Counted from the stretch's first letter, positions 8,411 to 17,445 are shown. The stretch is DNA of 64,000 nt from Pseudalkalibacillus sp045920555 (GCF_045920555.1 NZ_CP174509.1:3844001-3908000), one strand, 5' to 3'. Program-made: numbers and translations. Notes: a model not told the origin generated them from the letters alone.

Positions 8411-9142
8411 TTAAAACAAAGGAATTCTACCTTTATATTTTTGAACCAGACTTTGATTATAATCATCAGCGTTATCAAGGTTGCCGCTTTTGAATATAGG
8501 AGGTTCATATCCATTTTCAAGCATGATCTCAATGGCCTCTACGATAATTGCGTTCAAAATAGCGGCTCCTACAACCGTTGAGCTTGGACCAAATCGTTCA
8601 GTCGTCATTTCGTGTGACATGAGTGCATCACCTTTTACACAATGATTATCAATATACAGATCAACGGAGTTTACCAAATGCTTACCACTTACATGTTTTG
8701 AGGGTTGACTTTTTGAGTATTCAATTGAAGTCAGACCAATGACATAGGCGCCTTTTTCTTTTGCTAACAATGCAACATCAATCGGGACTGGATTTCTTCC
8801 CGAAGTTGAGATAACAATGACAATGTCCTCAGGCTGAATCGATACATCTTTCATAAATGATTTTGCATAATCATTTTGCCGCTCGAGTTCCGTGGACCGA
8901 ATAGCTCCTTTGTGGAGCATTATCTCTTCAATTAATATCGGATATATGGAAGCTAAGCCTCCTGCCCTATAAAAAACCTCTTCCGTTAGAATATGCGAAT
9001 GACCAGAGCCAAATAAATATATAATGCCTTCATTTTGAATACATGTCGCAATTTTTTTTCCTGCGAACTCTAATTTTTCTTTTTCCACTTTTTCAACTAA
9101 CTCCAATTGAGCTTTAATTTTATCTAGATAATCATGTAGCAT
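8411..9142 (-). CDS. SIS-domain sugar-phosphate-binding protein (UPF0309 type)
   Basis: A 243-residue single SIS-domain protein. The phosphosugar-binding loops GSGHSH (about residue 46) and STSGRNPVP (about residue 110) are present, as is an N-terminal helical region. It resembles the UPF0309 family, which often sits beside amino-sugar genes. The ATG at 9142 is used because GGAGG precedes it; an in-frame TTG four codons upstream overlaps that site. It is the last gene of the nagA-nagB-nagR-SIS unit, 24 bases after nagR. A role in amino-sugar phosphate handling (isomerase, or a lyase related to MurNAc-6-phosphate etherase) fits the context but is not shown by the sequence. Confidence 0.8.
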   Translation of the reverse strand: MLHDYLDKIKAQLELVEKVEKEKLEFAGKKIATCIQNEGIIYLFGSGHSHILTEEVFYRAGGLASIYPILIEEIMLHKGAIRSTELERQNDYAKSFMKDVSIQPEDIVIVISTSGRNPVPIDVALLAKEKGAYVIGLTSIEYSKSQPSKHVSGKHLVNSVDLYIDNHCVKGDALMSHEMTTERFGPSSTVVGAAILNAIIVEAIEIMLENGYEPPIFKSGNLDNADDYNQSLVQKYKGRIPLF

Positions 9143-9166
9143 CTTTTCCTCCAATACACTGAAACG

Positions 9167-9889
9167 TTATCTTTTAATATTAATTGTGAATTTATACCGG
9201 TCAGCACGATAAGCTGATTTCACCATTTCAAATGGAACGCCATTTTTCAGATACGTATTACGTCGAATAAATAAAATAGGAGCCCCCTTCTCAATGGCCA
9301 AAGCATCACTTTCCTTTTGTCCTGCAATAGAAGACTCGATTATTTGCGTTGAATAATCAATTGTTAGTTGTTGTTTTTCCTCAATATATTGATACAGAGA
9401 CTGGGAAACGATTTCCTCGGTTAACCCCTTTATGAGATTAGCGGATATATAATTTGTCTCCAACGCCATCGGGACGTTGTCAGCAAGCCGAATGCGCCGA
9501 ATTTCATATACGGGAGCATATTCTTTTATACCAAGTTGTTTCGCTACCTGGATATTCGCAGGAATGATTTCAAAATGGAGTAATCGGCTGCTCGGCTCCA
9601 TTCCCCTTGCTCGCATATCTTCAGTAAAGCTTGTTAAGCCAATCAGTTTTTGCTCGATTTTTTGCTCGCTAACGAAAGATCCCTTTCCTTTTCTACGATA
9701 TAGATAGCCTTCTTTAACGAGATTATTAATTGCTTGTCGGACGGTCATTCGACTTATATCGTATTTTTCCGCGTATTCTCGTTCAGATGGAAGAGAATCT
9801 TCGGGCTTTAACTCCCCTTTTTCTATTAAGCTTTTAATGTGCTCCTCTAACTGGTGGTAGAGCGGCAGCGGAGAGTTTTTATCCATCAT
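9167..9889 (-). CDS. nagR: GntR-family (HutC subfamily) repressor NagR/YvoA
   Basis: A 240-residue regulator. The N-terminal winged helix-turn-helix (residues about 8-75, containing SLPSEREYAEKYDISRMTV) is followed by a UTRA effector domain (about 95-235). Length and order match NagR (YvoA) of Bacillus, which represses GlcNAc genes and is released by glucosamine-6-phosphate or GlcNAc-6-phosphate. Two copies of the palindromic operator expected for this family lie in the nagA/PTS intergenic region, supporting the assignment. GGAG lies seven bases before the first of two adjacent ATG codons. It lies 13 bases downstream of nagB. Confidence 0.92.
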   Translation of the reverse strand: MMDKNSPLPLYHQLEEHIKSLIEKGELKPEDSLPSEREYAEKYDISRMTVRQAINNLVKEGYLYRRKGKGSFVSEQKIEQKLIGLTSFTEDMRARGMEPSSRLLHFEIIPANIQVAKQLGIKEYAPVYEIRRIRLADNVPMALETNYISANLIKGLTEEIVSQSLYQYIEEKQQLTIDYSTQIIESSIAGQKESDALAIEKGAPILFIRRNTYLKNGVPFEMVKSAYRADRYKFTINIKR

Positions 9890-9902
9890 CTTCTTACTCC
9901 TT

Positions 9903-10640
9903 TCAAGGGCTGACCAAACAGCTCGATATCGCTTTTTTGTCCGCTATTATTGTAACATTATTATGCTTCTTTAACACTGAGGCTGGAAAGCTTTCACTAA
10001 TTTCTCCATGCTGTAACCTTTGCATGGCCTCTGCTTTATCCTCACCGGAAACGAGAAGTAAAATTTCTTTACTTTTAAGAATCGATGCAATTCCCATTGT
10101 GATTGCATGAGTAGGAACATTGTCAAATCTGTTAAAATAGCGGGCATTAGCTTTCCTTGTCGAAGGAGCAAGTTCAACGATATGTGTTTTTGAATTAAAT
10201 GGAGTCTGTGGTTCATTAAATCCGATATGTCCGTTTCTGCCAATCCCTAAAATCTGAAGGTCAACTCCACCTAATTGATCAATTACATAGTCATAACTAC
10301 GACATTCCTCTTGAAGATTTGTTGCTGCACCATTCGGAATGTGAATATTCTCAAAATCAATATCAATATGGTTAAAAAGGTGCTCATTCATATAATGGCG
10401 ATAACTGTTTGGATCAGTTGCTCCTAACCCTATATATTCGTCTAAATTAACCGTTTTAACGTGTTGGTATGTTGTTTGGTTTTTCTGGTGATTTTCAATT
10501 AGGTGTTGATATGTTCCTTCAGGTGTCCCCCCCGTAGCTAATCCGAGGGTAATCTTGGGATTGTTGACAACTTTATTTATAATGATTTCTGCTGCCTTTT
10601 GGCTCATCTCTTCATAATTTTCAACTTTTATCAAGTTCAT
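9903..10640 (-). CDS. nagB: Glucosamine-6-phosphate deaminase
   Basis: A 245-residue NagB. It converts glucosamine-6-phosphate to fructose-6-phosphate and ammonia in the cytoplasm. Visible signatures are the phosphate loop LATGGTPEGTY (about residue 34), the catalytic Asp in NLDEYIGL (about residue 65), and the lid/active-site segment GIGRNGHIGFNEP (about residues 130-142). Length is that of the short Bacillus form. Its ATG overlaps the nagA stop by four bases (ATGA), so translation is coupled. Confidence 0.97.
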   Translation of the reverse strand: MNLIKVENYEEMSQKAAEIIINKVVNNPKITLGLATGGTPEGTYQHLIENHQKNQTTYQHVKTVNLDEYIGLGATDPNSYRHYMNEHLFNHIDIDFENIHIPNGAATNLQEECRSYDYVIDQLGGVDLQILGIGRNGHIGFNEPQTPFNSKTHIVELAPSTRKANARYFNRFDNVPTHAITMGIASILKSKEILLLVSGEDKAEAMQRLQHGEISESFPASVLKKHNNVTIIADKKAISSCLVSP

Positions 10641-11836
10641 TCATCATTCTCTCCTTGTTTATACGCCAATTTTCCACGACAAAACGTCATGACCACATCA
10701 AGATTCTCGTTAAGAATGACGAGATCGGCATCTTTTCCGGTTGCAATACTACCTTTATGTTCAAATACGTTTAATTGTTTTGCGGGATTAACCGCTGTGA
10801 TTTGGATAAGGTCACGAATTGTACAAGAAGTATAAGAAGAAAAGTTTCGGAGAGCGTCTTTCATTTTTAAAATACTTCCTGCTAATGTGCCGTTTTCAAG
10901 TGTTGCCTTTGTTTCACTTACGTTTACTTCCTGTCCACCTAAATCATACCTTCCTTGCTTTAAACATTTCGCCCTGATGGAATCTGTGATTAGGATAACT
11001 TTATCTTTTGTTTTTTGCTGAAAAGCTAACCGTATCATTTCCGGTCGGATATGAATTCCGTCAGCAATAATTTCTACAAATAATTCATCCCGTAATAATG
11101 CCGCGCCTGCAACGCCTGGTTCCCGGTGATGTAAACCTCTCATTCCATTAAAAAGATGCGTTACATGCGTTGCCCCTGATTCAATAGCTTGATCGACTTC
11201 TGCATAGGTCGCATTTGAATGGCCAATAGAAGGGACAACCTCTGTTTCTTTCAGATGGCTGATCAGCTCTAAACCTCCAGGTTCTTCTGGTGCCAATGTC
11301 ACCATTTTAATGTTACCTTGTGCAAGCTTTTGCCACTTTTTAAAGACGTTTACATCCGGTTCTGTAATATGATCCAACGGTTGTGCCCCAGCTCTTTTGT
11401 CAGAAATAAATGGACCTTCGAGATGAATCCCTAAGATTTCGGATTTTCCGATTGTTTGAGTCTTACCCATGTAATCAGCTACATTTATCAATGCCTTTTC
11501 AATTGCTTCATGCGATTGAGTTATTGTTGTGGCTAAAAAGCTTGTCGTTCCTTCATTTGGTAAAGTTTGAGCCATTGTTTCCAATGCTTCTGTTGTTGCA
11601 TCCATCGTATCGGCTCCTGCCACACCATGGATATGAACGTCAATCATCCCAGGAATTAAGCAATGGTCCTCCGGCATTATAATTACTTCATATTGCTCAT
11701 TATGCTCAGATAGGGTATTAAGATCCCCTACTTCCACGATCTTCCCATCGACGACCTTCACATACCCTTTTTCGCAAACTGTATTTTCGTTATAAATTTT
11801 TAGGTTTGTAATGATAAAAGGTTGGTGCATTCCCAT
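10637..11836 (-). CDS. nagA: N-acetylglucosamine-6-phosphate deacetylase
   Basis: A 399-residue NagA. It hydrolyses GlcNAc-6-phosphate to glucosamine-6-phosphate and acetate. The metal site is visible as HIHG (residues about 67-70), Glu in GIHLEGPF, His in GHSNAT and HLFNGMRGLHHREPG, and the catalytic Asp in LITDSI. Length is usual for the family. GGGAG lies about ten bases before the ATG at 11836; an ATG two codons later is also possible. It is first in the minus-strand nagA-nagB-nagR-SIS operon and divergent from the PTS gene, with an operator just upstream. Confidence 0.97.
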   Translation of the reverse strand: MGMHQPFIITNLKIYNENTVCEKGYVKVVDGKIVEVGDLNTLSEHNEQYEVIIMPEDHCLIPGMIDVHIHGVAGADTMDATTEALETMAQTLPNEGTTSFLATTITQSHEAIEKALINVADYMGKTQTIGKSEILGIHLEGPFISDKRAGAQPLDHITEPDVNVFKKWQKLAQGNIKMVTLAPEEPGGLELISHLKETEVVPSIGHSNATYAEVDQAIESGATHVTHLFNGMRGLHHREPGVAGAALLRDELFVEIIADGIHIRPEMIRLAFQQKTKDKVILITDSIRAKCLKQGRYDLGGQEVNVSETKATLENGTLAGSILKMKDALRNFSSYTSCTIRDLIQITAVNPAKQLNVFEHKGSIATGKDADLVILNENLDVVMTFCRGKLAYKQGENDE

Positions 11837-11890
11837 TCATCCCCGCTCCCTTTCAGTTGGTTCACAAAAATCATATCATCATACTAGGAT

Positions 11891-11906
11891 AGTTGTCTAT
11901 ACCACT
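11891..11906. promoter_or_regulatory. NagR operator (nagA side)
   Basis: The 16-base near-palindrome AGTTGTCTATACCACT; its reverse complement AGTGGTATAGACAACT matches the second site at 14 of 16 positions. It resembles the published NagR/YvoA (dre-type) operator built around GGTATAGACC/GGTCTAGACC. In the nagA direction it covers a likely -35 (TATAGA), with TATGAT 17 bases downstream as the -10, so binding would block RNA polymerase. Confidence 0.75.
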
Positions 11907-11993
11907 AATTTTCAACTCAAAAATCGGGAAACATATGAATATAGTTTGATTATTAGCTTTTCAATATGTCATGACAATGTATATCCAATTATT

Positions 11994-12009
11994 TCTGGTA
12001 TAGACAACT
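11994..12009. promoter_or_regulatory. NagR operator (PTS side)
   Basis: TCTGGTATAGACAACT, the second copy of the operator, inverted relative to the first and 103 bases from it. The placement is nearly mirror-symmetric with respect to the two divergent genes. It overlaps the presumed -35 (TAGACA) of the PTS promoter. Confidence 0.75.
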
Positions 12010-12028
12010 ATATAATTCATGTTATTAT
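12001..12028 (+). promoter_or_regulatory. Likely promoter of the GlcNAc PTS gene
   Basis: TAGACA (12001-12006) and TATTAT (12023-12028) are separated by 16 bases, and the -35 is embedded in the operator. A small leader hairpin (GAGGGCG / CGCTCTC, 12031-12048) follows before the AAAGGAG ribosome site at 12066. Confidence 0.5.
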
Positions 12029-12080
12029 TAGAGGGCGAAAACGCTCTCATAATATAAGTAAAATTAAAGGAGTTGGAATA

Positions 12081-13997
12081 ATGCTTGGTTTTCTTCAAAA
12101 AATAGGTAAATCATTAATGCTTCCAATTGCTGTACTGCCAGCTGCAGCCTTATTGTTAAGACTAGGACAAGACGACCTACTTGATATTCCTTTTATAGCA
12201 AATTCAGGTGATGCAATCTTTGCTAACCTAGCACTTATTTTTGCGATTGGAGTTGCAATTGGATTTTCGAAAGACAGTAATGGTGCTGCAGGATTAGCGG
12301 GTGCAATCGGATTTTTAGTATTAACCAACGGAACGCAAGCCATTAATAAAGAGATCGATATGGGAGTTTTGGGCGGTATTTTATCGGGTATCATCGCCGG
12401 CCTTCTCTATAATCGTTACCACGAAGTTAAGTTACCTCAATGGTTAGGTTTTTTCAGCGGAAAACGATTTGTACCAATCGTTACCGCTGCGACCATGGTC
12501 GTATTAGCCTTCATATTTGGTTTCGCTTGGCCCCCAGTTCAGGAAGGTATTAATTCGATTGGTCAATGGATTATTGATGCCGGCGCACTTGGAGTCGGAG
12601 TATATGGATTTTTAAATCGACTTCTTATTCCAGTTGGCCTACATCACGTTATAAATAGTCTTGTCTGGTTTGTGTTTGGAGATTTTAACGGCGCTACAGG
12701 CGACTTAAATCGCTTCTTCGCACACGATCCAGATGCTGGTATTTTCATGGCTGGTTTCTTTCCGATCATGATGTTCGGTTTACCAGCAGCATCATTAGCC
12801 ATGATTGCTGCTGCAAAGGCAAACCGTCGTAAAGAGGTTGCAGGATTGTTAATCGGTATGGCGTTTACCTCTTTCTTAACAGGGATTACTGAACCAATTG
12901 AGTTTTCGTTTATGTTTCTATCACCTTTACTTTATGGTGTACATGCCTTGTTAACAGCGAGTTCATTTGTAATTACCTATGTACTTGATATCCATCATGG
13001 ATTTGGCTTCTCAGCTGGAGCCATTGACTATATCTTGAACTTTGGTATTGCCCAGAGAGCTTTGCTCTTGCTTGGAATAGGACTTATATACGGCGCGGTT
13101 TATTTTGTGATTTTCTATTTCCTTATTAAGAAATTTAACCTTAAGACTCCAGGACGTGAAGATGAAGAAGAGCTTGATGAAGAGGAAGACAGTAATGAAG
13201 AGCGGCAGATTGTCGGTTCTGGAGACAAATATGATGAAATGGCCTCTCACTTTCTAAATGACTTAGGTGGAAGAGAGAATATCACATCTTTAGATAATTG
13301 TGCGACGAGACTCCGGATGACGGTAAAGGATATGTCCACAGTAAATGAAACAAAATTAAAAAGACATGGGGCAAGAGGGGTTATGAAGCTCAACAAAACC
13401 AATTTGCAGGTTATTGTGGGTACTGACGTTGAATTTGTTTCGACTGCCATGAAGAAACAAATAAGCCAGAAATCAACACCAGCAATCAAGGAAGAAAGCA
13501 TCTCAGATCAATCAGAAGTAGATCAAAAGCTTGCTCCACTTAATGGTGAAGATTTTGCGGCACCTATTGGTGGAAAGTTGATTTCCTTGACAGAAGTACC
13601 TGATGAAGTGTTCTCACAAAAAATGATGGGTGACGGATTAGCGATTGAACCAACCGATAACACGGTCGTCGCGCCTGCAGACGGAGAAATTATTAACATA
13701 TTCCCGACAAAACATGCGATTGGATTAAGATTAGAGCAAGGGTATGAACTATTAATTCACTTCGGGCTAGATACCGTAAAGTTAGATGGAAAAGGTTTTG
13801 AGGCATTTGTTACGGAAGGAACGAAAGTGAAAAAAGGGCAGGAACTTATTAAAGTCGATTTAGACTATGTTAAGCAAAATGTCCCTTCGATCATAACACC
13901 GATAGTTTTTACCAACTTACCTGAAGGAACATCAGTAAACCTTGAAAAGACGGGCATTGTCCGAAAAGGTACGGATGGTATCATAACAGTGAGCTAA
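12081..13997 (+). CDS. nagE: PTS N-acetylglucosamine transporter EIICBA
   Basis: A 638-residue fusion of the membrane EIIC domain (about residues 1-360, multiple hydrophobic helices, start MLGFLQKIGKSLMLP), EIIB (about 385-460, phosphorylated Cys407 in LDNCATRLRM) and EIIA (about 490-635, phosphorylated His560 in LLIHFGLDTV). It imports GlcNAc and phosphorylates it to GlcNAc-6-phosphate, the NagA substrate. The start at 12081 is chosen because AAAGGAG lies eight bases upstream and it matches the usual family N-terminus; the frame is open further upstream but that part covers the promoter and operator. An acidic linker (GREDEEELDEEEDSNEE) joins EIIC and EIIB. Glucose specificity cannot be fully excluded, but the nag context favours GlcNAc. 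Confidence 0.92.
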   Translation: MLGFLQKIGKSLMLPIAVLPAAALLLRLGQDDLLDIPFIANSGDAIFANLALIFAIGVAIGFSKDSNGAAGLAGAIGFLVLTNGTQAINKEIDMGVLGGILSGIIAGLLYNRYHEVKLPQWLGFFSGKRFVPIVTAATMVVLAFIFGFAWPPVQEGINSIGQWIIDAGALGVGVYGFLNRLLIPVGLHHVINSLVWFVFGDFNGATGDLNRFFAHDPDAGIFMAGFFPIMMFGLPAASLAMIAAAKANRRKEVAGLLIGMAFTSFLTGITEPIEFSFMFLSPLLYGVHALLTASSFVITYVLDIHHGFGFSAGAIDYILNFGIAQRALLLLGIGLIYGAVYFVIFYFLIKKFNLKTPGREDEEELDEEEDSNEERQIVGSGDKYDEMASHFLNDLGGRENITSLDNCATRLRMTVKDMSTVNETKLKRHGARGVMKLNKTNLQVIVGTDVEFVSTAMKKQISQKSTPAIKEESISDQSEVDQKLAPLNGEDFAAPIGGKLISLTEVPDEVFSQKMMGDGLAIEPTDNTVVAPADGEIINIFPTKHAIGLRLEQGYELLIHFGLDTVKLDGKGFEAFVTEGTKVKKGQELIKVDLDYVKQNVPSIITPIVFTNLPEGTSVNLEKTGIVRKGTDGIITVS

Positions 13998-14242
13998 AAG
14001 AAATGTGAAAATTCTTCTTTATAGGAATGTAATACATCCTTTGACCTTAGGCTATTTCTTTATAAAGTAGAAGTTAAGATTAGGCCGACACCTATTTGGG
14101 ATCGAATCCGTATATAATACCGACTTCTTCGCTATCGTTTTTGAGCCTACACGACTTACATTGTGCATAAAGAAACCTTGACGCCCTCCTTATCATACGT
14201 TCTTAAGAACGACTCCTTTCAAGGGGGATCAGTCAAAGGCTG

Positions 14243-14286
14243 AATAATCCACCCAAGCTGACCAAGTCAGGGTGGATTATTTTTTA
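14243..14286 (+). terminator. Strong hairpin terminator, plus strand
   Basis: A perfect 12-base stem (AATAATCCACCC / GGGTGGATTATT) with a 15-base loop is followed by a T run. It is 245 bases after the PTS gene and is the best terminator for that transcript, although the interval suggests that a former gene end may have been attached to it. Confidence 0.7.
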
Positions 14287-14884
14287 AGGTTAAACGACAG
14301 TACTATAACGATTAAAGTTGCAAACACGTGAACAACACTTTAAAGACTATCATGTGGCACCACCCCCTTTCTGCTGGGAGTGTACCGACCACCATTGAAA
14401 AATCCTAATTAATTTGTCGTTTACTTCTCCTTATATTATTAATGCTGAATATTATATATTTTGGGGACAACATTATTACTAAAAGGAAATTTTGGATTGT
14501 TTACATATGTACAAAGGGGAATTCATAAGTTGTTTCACTGTTTGAAGTGTTAACAAAATATTAGGTTGTTTTCTAAAAGATTGTTATCATTTTGGGGAAA
14601 AGGAATATACCACATATGTAATTACGTACCTTTCTAGGTTTACAATACGGACTAATGCTAAGGGAAGGCTTGTTTTAGCGGACGATATAAATAAATAGAA
14701 CCCATTTTGAAAAAATATTGATCAAAATGGGTGTCTCCAATTGGTTTAAGTTTGATGATTTTCCAGCTGTATTTATATATCCATAATAACATCACATAAA
14801 ATTTTTTATGTTTTTTCATCGAATTTAATTTATATGTGTCGATTTTTCAATATATGCGTTAATCTCAGTTGTTATTCCCAAATA
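14287..14884. other. Long gene-free stretch between nag and glycan loci
   Basis: Together with 13998-14242 this forms a 948-base gap without a convincing gene. It holds a perfect 11-base inverted repeat (ACCCATTTTGA / TCAAAATGGGT, 14700-14732, 11-base loop) without a U-tract on either strand. Frames around 14090-14190 look faintly coding but lack a start and have no recognisable similarity. Confidence 0.4.
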
Positions 14885-14914
14885 ATAGCTGCTGAAACTT
14901 TTTTCAACAGCTAT
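14885..14914 (-). terminator. Probable terminator of the glycan operon 3' end
   Basis: On the minus strand ATAGCTGTTGAAA pairs with TTTCAGCAGCTAT with one mismatch, followed by TATTT, 32 bases after the stop of the oxidoreductase gene. Confidence 0.5.
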
Positions 14915-14945
14915 AATCTGTTTCTTTACTTGAGATTTCCATCTG

Positions 14946-16010
14946 TTATTCGAAGTTAATCTCTGTTCCTCTTTCACTAGATTCATATATACCAAGCAAT
15001 ATCTTCATCATTTCTACGCCGTCTTGAACAGGACTGATTGTTTCTGTTTCACCTTTAACACAAGATATAAAATGATCAATTTCATTTTGGAATCCTTGAT
15101 TAAAATCAAAAGATAAAGAATCTATTTGTGGAGTAGAATTTAAAATCGTATTATTTTTTTCTGTTATAATTTGAAGTTTAGGTTCGATTTCTGCGCCACC
15201 TTTGTCTCCAAACACACTAATAGCGATAGATTCTTCCTTTGCATGGAGAGTAAAACTGACATCTACCATTAAAGAAGCACCATTTTCAAACCGGATAATG
15301 GCATTGGCCAAGTCCTCAACCGAATTCTTGTCAGGGTCATAATCTGCTGCTTTGTAGAATGATTTGTTTACAATATTTGAGCGGTTACCTAATTTATTGT
15401 ACGTGTTTCCGCTGATTGATTTGACCTTCGGTTTCCCCATTAAATACCAGCACAGATCAATAACGTGGACTCCTAAATCGATTAAAGGCCCGCCACCTGA
15501 TCTTTCCTTATCAGTAAACCACCCCCCAGGATTACCTAAAGCTCGGATGCAGGATGCTTTTGCATAATAAATTTCACCAAGATCTCCTGAATTAATAAAA
15601 CTCTTTAATACTTGGGTATTTGTGCCAAAGCGGCGAACGAAGCCAACCTGAAGTACTTTTCCGCTATTATCCATTGCAGCTTTTTCTATCTCGTACGCTT
15701 CTTCAACTGTTTTACATAATGGTTTTTCAACTAAAACATGTTTCCCTGCATTTAATGCAGCAATTGATATTTCCGCATGTGAGTTATTCCATGTGCAAAT
15801 ACTGACTATATCAACCTCTGAATCTGATAGTAAATCCTGATAGTTTTTATAATATTTTTGGGCACCATATTTCTCTGCTTTTTCTTGTGCTCTTTGTTCA
15901 TTCATATCACAAACAGCATAGATTTCAACATCGTTATTATTTTTATAGGATTCAAAATGCATTTGGGAAATAGAGCCTGCTCCAATTACACCAACTTTTA
16001 GTTTCCCCAT
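14946..16010 (-). CDS. Gfo/Idh/MocA-family oxidoreductase
   Basis: A 354-residue NAD(P)-dependent sugar dehydrogenase-like protein. The N-terminal Rossmann fold has GVIGAGSISQMHF (residues 6-18); the family Lys is in VEKPLC (about residue 96); and the C-terminal domain carries GGGPLIDLGVHVIDLCWYLMG (about 170-190), the catalytic-region signature. It could oxidise or isomerise a sugar released by the locus; the exact substrate is unknown. It is the last gene of the minus-strand glycan cluster, 20 bases after an isomerase-like gene. AAAGGAG precedes the ATG. A decayed relative of this family lies 1 kb away. Confidence 0.9.
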   Translation of the reverse strand: MGKLKVGVIGAGSISQMHFESYKNNNDVEIYAVCDMNEQRAQEKAEKYGAQKYYKNYQDLLSDSEVDIVSICTWNNSHAEISIAALNAGKHVLVEKPLCKTVEEAYEIEKAAMDNSGKVLQVGFVRRFGTNTQVLKSFINSGDLGEIYYAKASCIRALGNPGGWFTDKERSGGGPLIDLGVHVIDLCWYLMGKPKVKSISGNTYNKLGNRSNIVNKSFYKAADYDPDKNSVEDLANAIIRFENGASLMVDVSFTLHAKEESIAISVFGDKGGAEIEPKLQIITEKNNTILNSTPQIDSLSFDFNQGFQNEIDHFISCVKGETETISPVQDGVEMMKILLGIYESSERGTEINFE

Positions 16011-16030
16011 TTTATGTTAACTCCTTTACC

Positions 16031-16897
16031 TTATAGTTCTTCCCAAATTCTCCTAACATTATCTAAGCCTATCTTAGATCCTCGTTTACACTCTTCTAAT
16101 CCTTCAAACTCGATGGAAATATACCCATCATAGCCAGATTGTTTAATAACGTGTAGAACATCATATAAATGAATATCACCATGACCGATAATTGCCCCTC
16201 TTAAATAATTACCTGAAGCAGATTGGAACCAACCTTCACCAGGATAATAAGAAGAAGCAGGTCGGTAGTAAAAGTCTTTCATATGAACCATTGATGCATA
16301 GGCAATATTTTTCTTCACTGCTGCAATTGGACATTCATCCACACATAGGAAATTTCCTGTATCAAGTGTCGTTTTAAAATTAGGTCGGGATACATTCTGG
16401 ATTAATCGCTGGATCCTTTCACTAGCCTGAACATAGAAACCGTGATTTTCCACACTTGTCACTATGTCATATTGTGCTGCATAATTAGCGATTCTTTGGC
16501 AAGCTTCTGTTAATCTAGGTAAATCCAGTTCGAATTGTTTAATGGTTGCCACTTGAGCGGGCTTAAATGCTACATCATGTCTCATTAGCTTTACACCTAA
16601 TAGATTTGCAATGTCAACTTCTTTCTTTACTCTTACAATTTCTTGTTCAAATGCTTCCCTATTACCCTTCAGAAAGTCAGCACCAATTGCATAGTTTGAA
16701 ATTTCAATACCTGCTTCTTCCGTCTTTTGAAGAATCTCTTCTATTAACCCTGGATTATCCGTCAAGCTATAACTCATTGGAACAAGCTCAATATGTTCTC
16801 CGCCCTGATCAGCCGTCCATTGGATAGCATCCAAAATCGTCATTTCCCCTGAGTTAATTGCTCCTGCTAAACTGTAGGAACTCATACCAAGCTTCAT
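16031..16897 (-). CDS. Sugar phosphate isomerase/epimerase (xylose-isomerase-like TIM barrel)
   Basis: A 288-residue AP-endonuclease-2/xylose-isomerase-like TIM barrel protein. Likely metal ligands are Glu in SVENHG, Asp in LDTGN, His in VHMKD, and Glu near the end in YISIEFEG. It is a clear paralogue of the protein at 18938-19810: both begin MKLG and share TSVENHG/TTIENHG, the LDxGNFxCVDE segment and the RGAI[IV]GxGDI motif. Such proteins are often paired with Gfo/Idh dehydrogenases in sugar or inositol pathways. GGAGG lies seven bases before the ATG. Confidence 0.88.
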   Translation of the reverse strand: MKLGMSSYSLAGAINSGEMTILDAIQWTADQGGEHIELVPMSYSLTDNPGLIEEILQKTEEAGIEISNYAIGADFLKGNREAFEQEIVRVKKEVDIANLLGVKLMRHDVAFKPAQVATIKQFELDLPRLTEACQRIANYAAQYDIVTSVENHGFYVQASERIQRLIQNVSRPNFKTTLDTGNFLCVDECPIAAVKKNIAYASMVHMKDFYYRPASSYYPGEGWFQSASGNYLRGAIIGHGDIHLYDVLHVIKQSGYDGYISIEFEGLEECKRGSKIGLDNVRRIWEEL

Positions 16898-16957
16898 TAA
16901 TAGTCCTCCATTTAACTAAAATTACTCACTAACTATTCATTCTCATTACGTTTTAAA

Positions 16958-17255
16958 GAACAGTTTACCGCAGTAACTTAACCGATTTTTCCATATTAAA
17001 TGATATCTTTCACGTTTTGGATAGCCGGGACTGGATAGGCCACTTGTAAAAAATAACACCATTTTTTTCGCAAGTAATAATCATTGCTGTAGCATCTTCG
17101 ACTTCAGTAGCAATCGGTTTTTCACATAAAATTTGTTTGTTTATAGCTTGCCAATTTCAACACATGTTCTTAATGATTCACATTTTCAGAACACATGATT
17201 ACTGCGTTAATGTCAGTCTTTAGTAATCCATCCAGATCCACAAAAGTCTCAAAGA
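16958..17255 (-). pseudogene. Remnant of a second Gfo/Idh/MocA oxidoreductase
   Basis: Three minus-strand frames together read like residues ~50-150 of this family: VDLDGLLKTDINAVIMCSEN, then QILCEKPIATEVEDATAM with TCEKNGVIF, then VAYPVPAIQNVKDII and GKIG-VTAVN. Frameshifts and stop codons interrupt them, and both ends are missing. The C-terminal side runs into the isomerase gene's upstream region and the N-terminal side stops at an IS110-like fragment. It is non-functional. It was probably the dehydrogenase partner of one of the two isomerase-like proteins. Confidence 0.75.
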
Positions 17256-17262
17256 TACACGA

Positions 17263-17445
17263 TTGGATATCTTTTACAGAAGGGCTTTAAAACGAAAAGT
17301 GCAGAAAAAAGCCATCATCGCAGTTGCGCATCTAATAATCCGAATCATTTACTACATGTTAAAAACAGATACACCCTATCAAGAAATGGGCGATAATATG
17401 GTAGATAACCGGTGCAAAGGCATTTTTCTTGCGATTTTTAACTAA
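17263..17445 (+). pseudogene. C-terminal fragment of an IS110-family transposase
   Basis: A 60-codon frame whose translation contains KKAIIAVAH, RIIYYMLKTDTPYQE, matching the conserved C-terminus of IS110/IS116/IS902 transposases. No catalytic DEDD domain or element ends are seen. It abuts the truncated oxidoreductase remnant, so an IS110 insertion followed by deletion may have destroyed that gene. The bases up to 17504 show nothing further. Confidence 0.6.

Noticed and set aside
11811..12080. N-terminal extension of the PTS gene (90 extra codons)
   Set aside because: It covers the promoter, operator and leader and has no ribosome site; the family N-terminus starts at 12081 behind AAAGGAG.
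14700..14732. Perfect hairpin as a terminator
   Set aside because: No U-tract on either strand; kept only as an unexplained inverted repeat.
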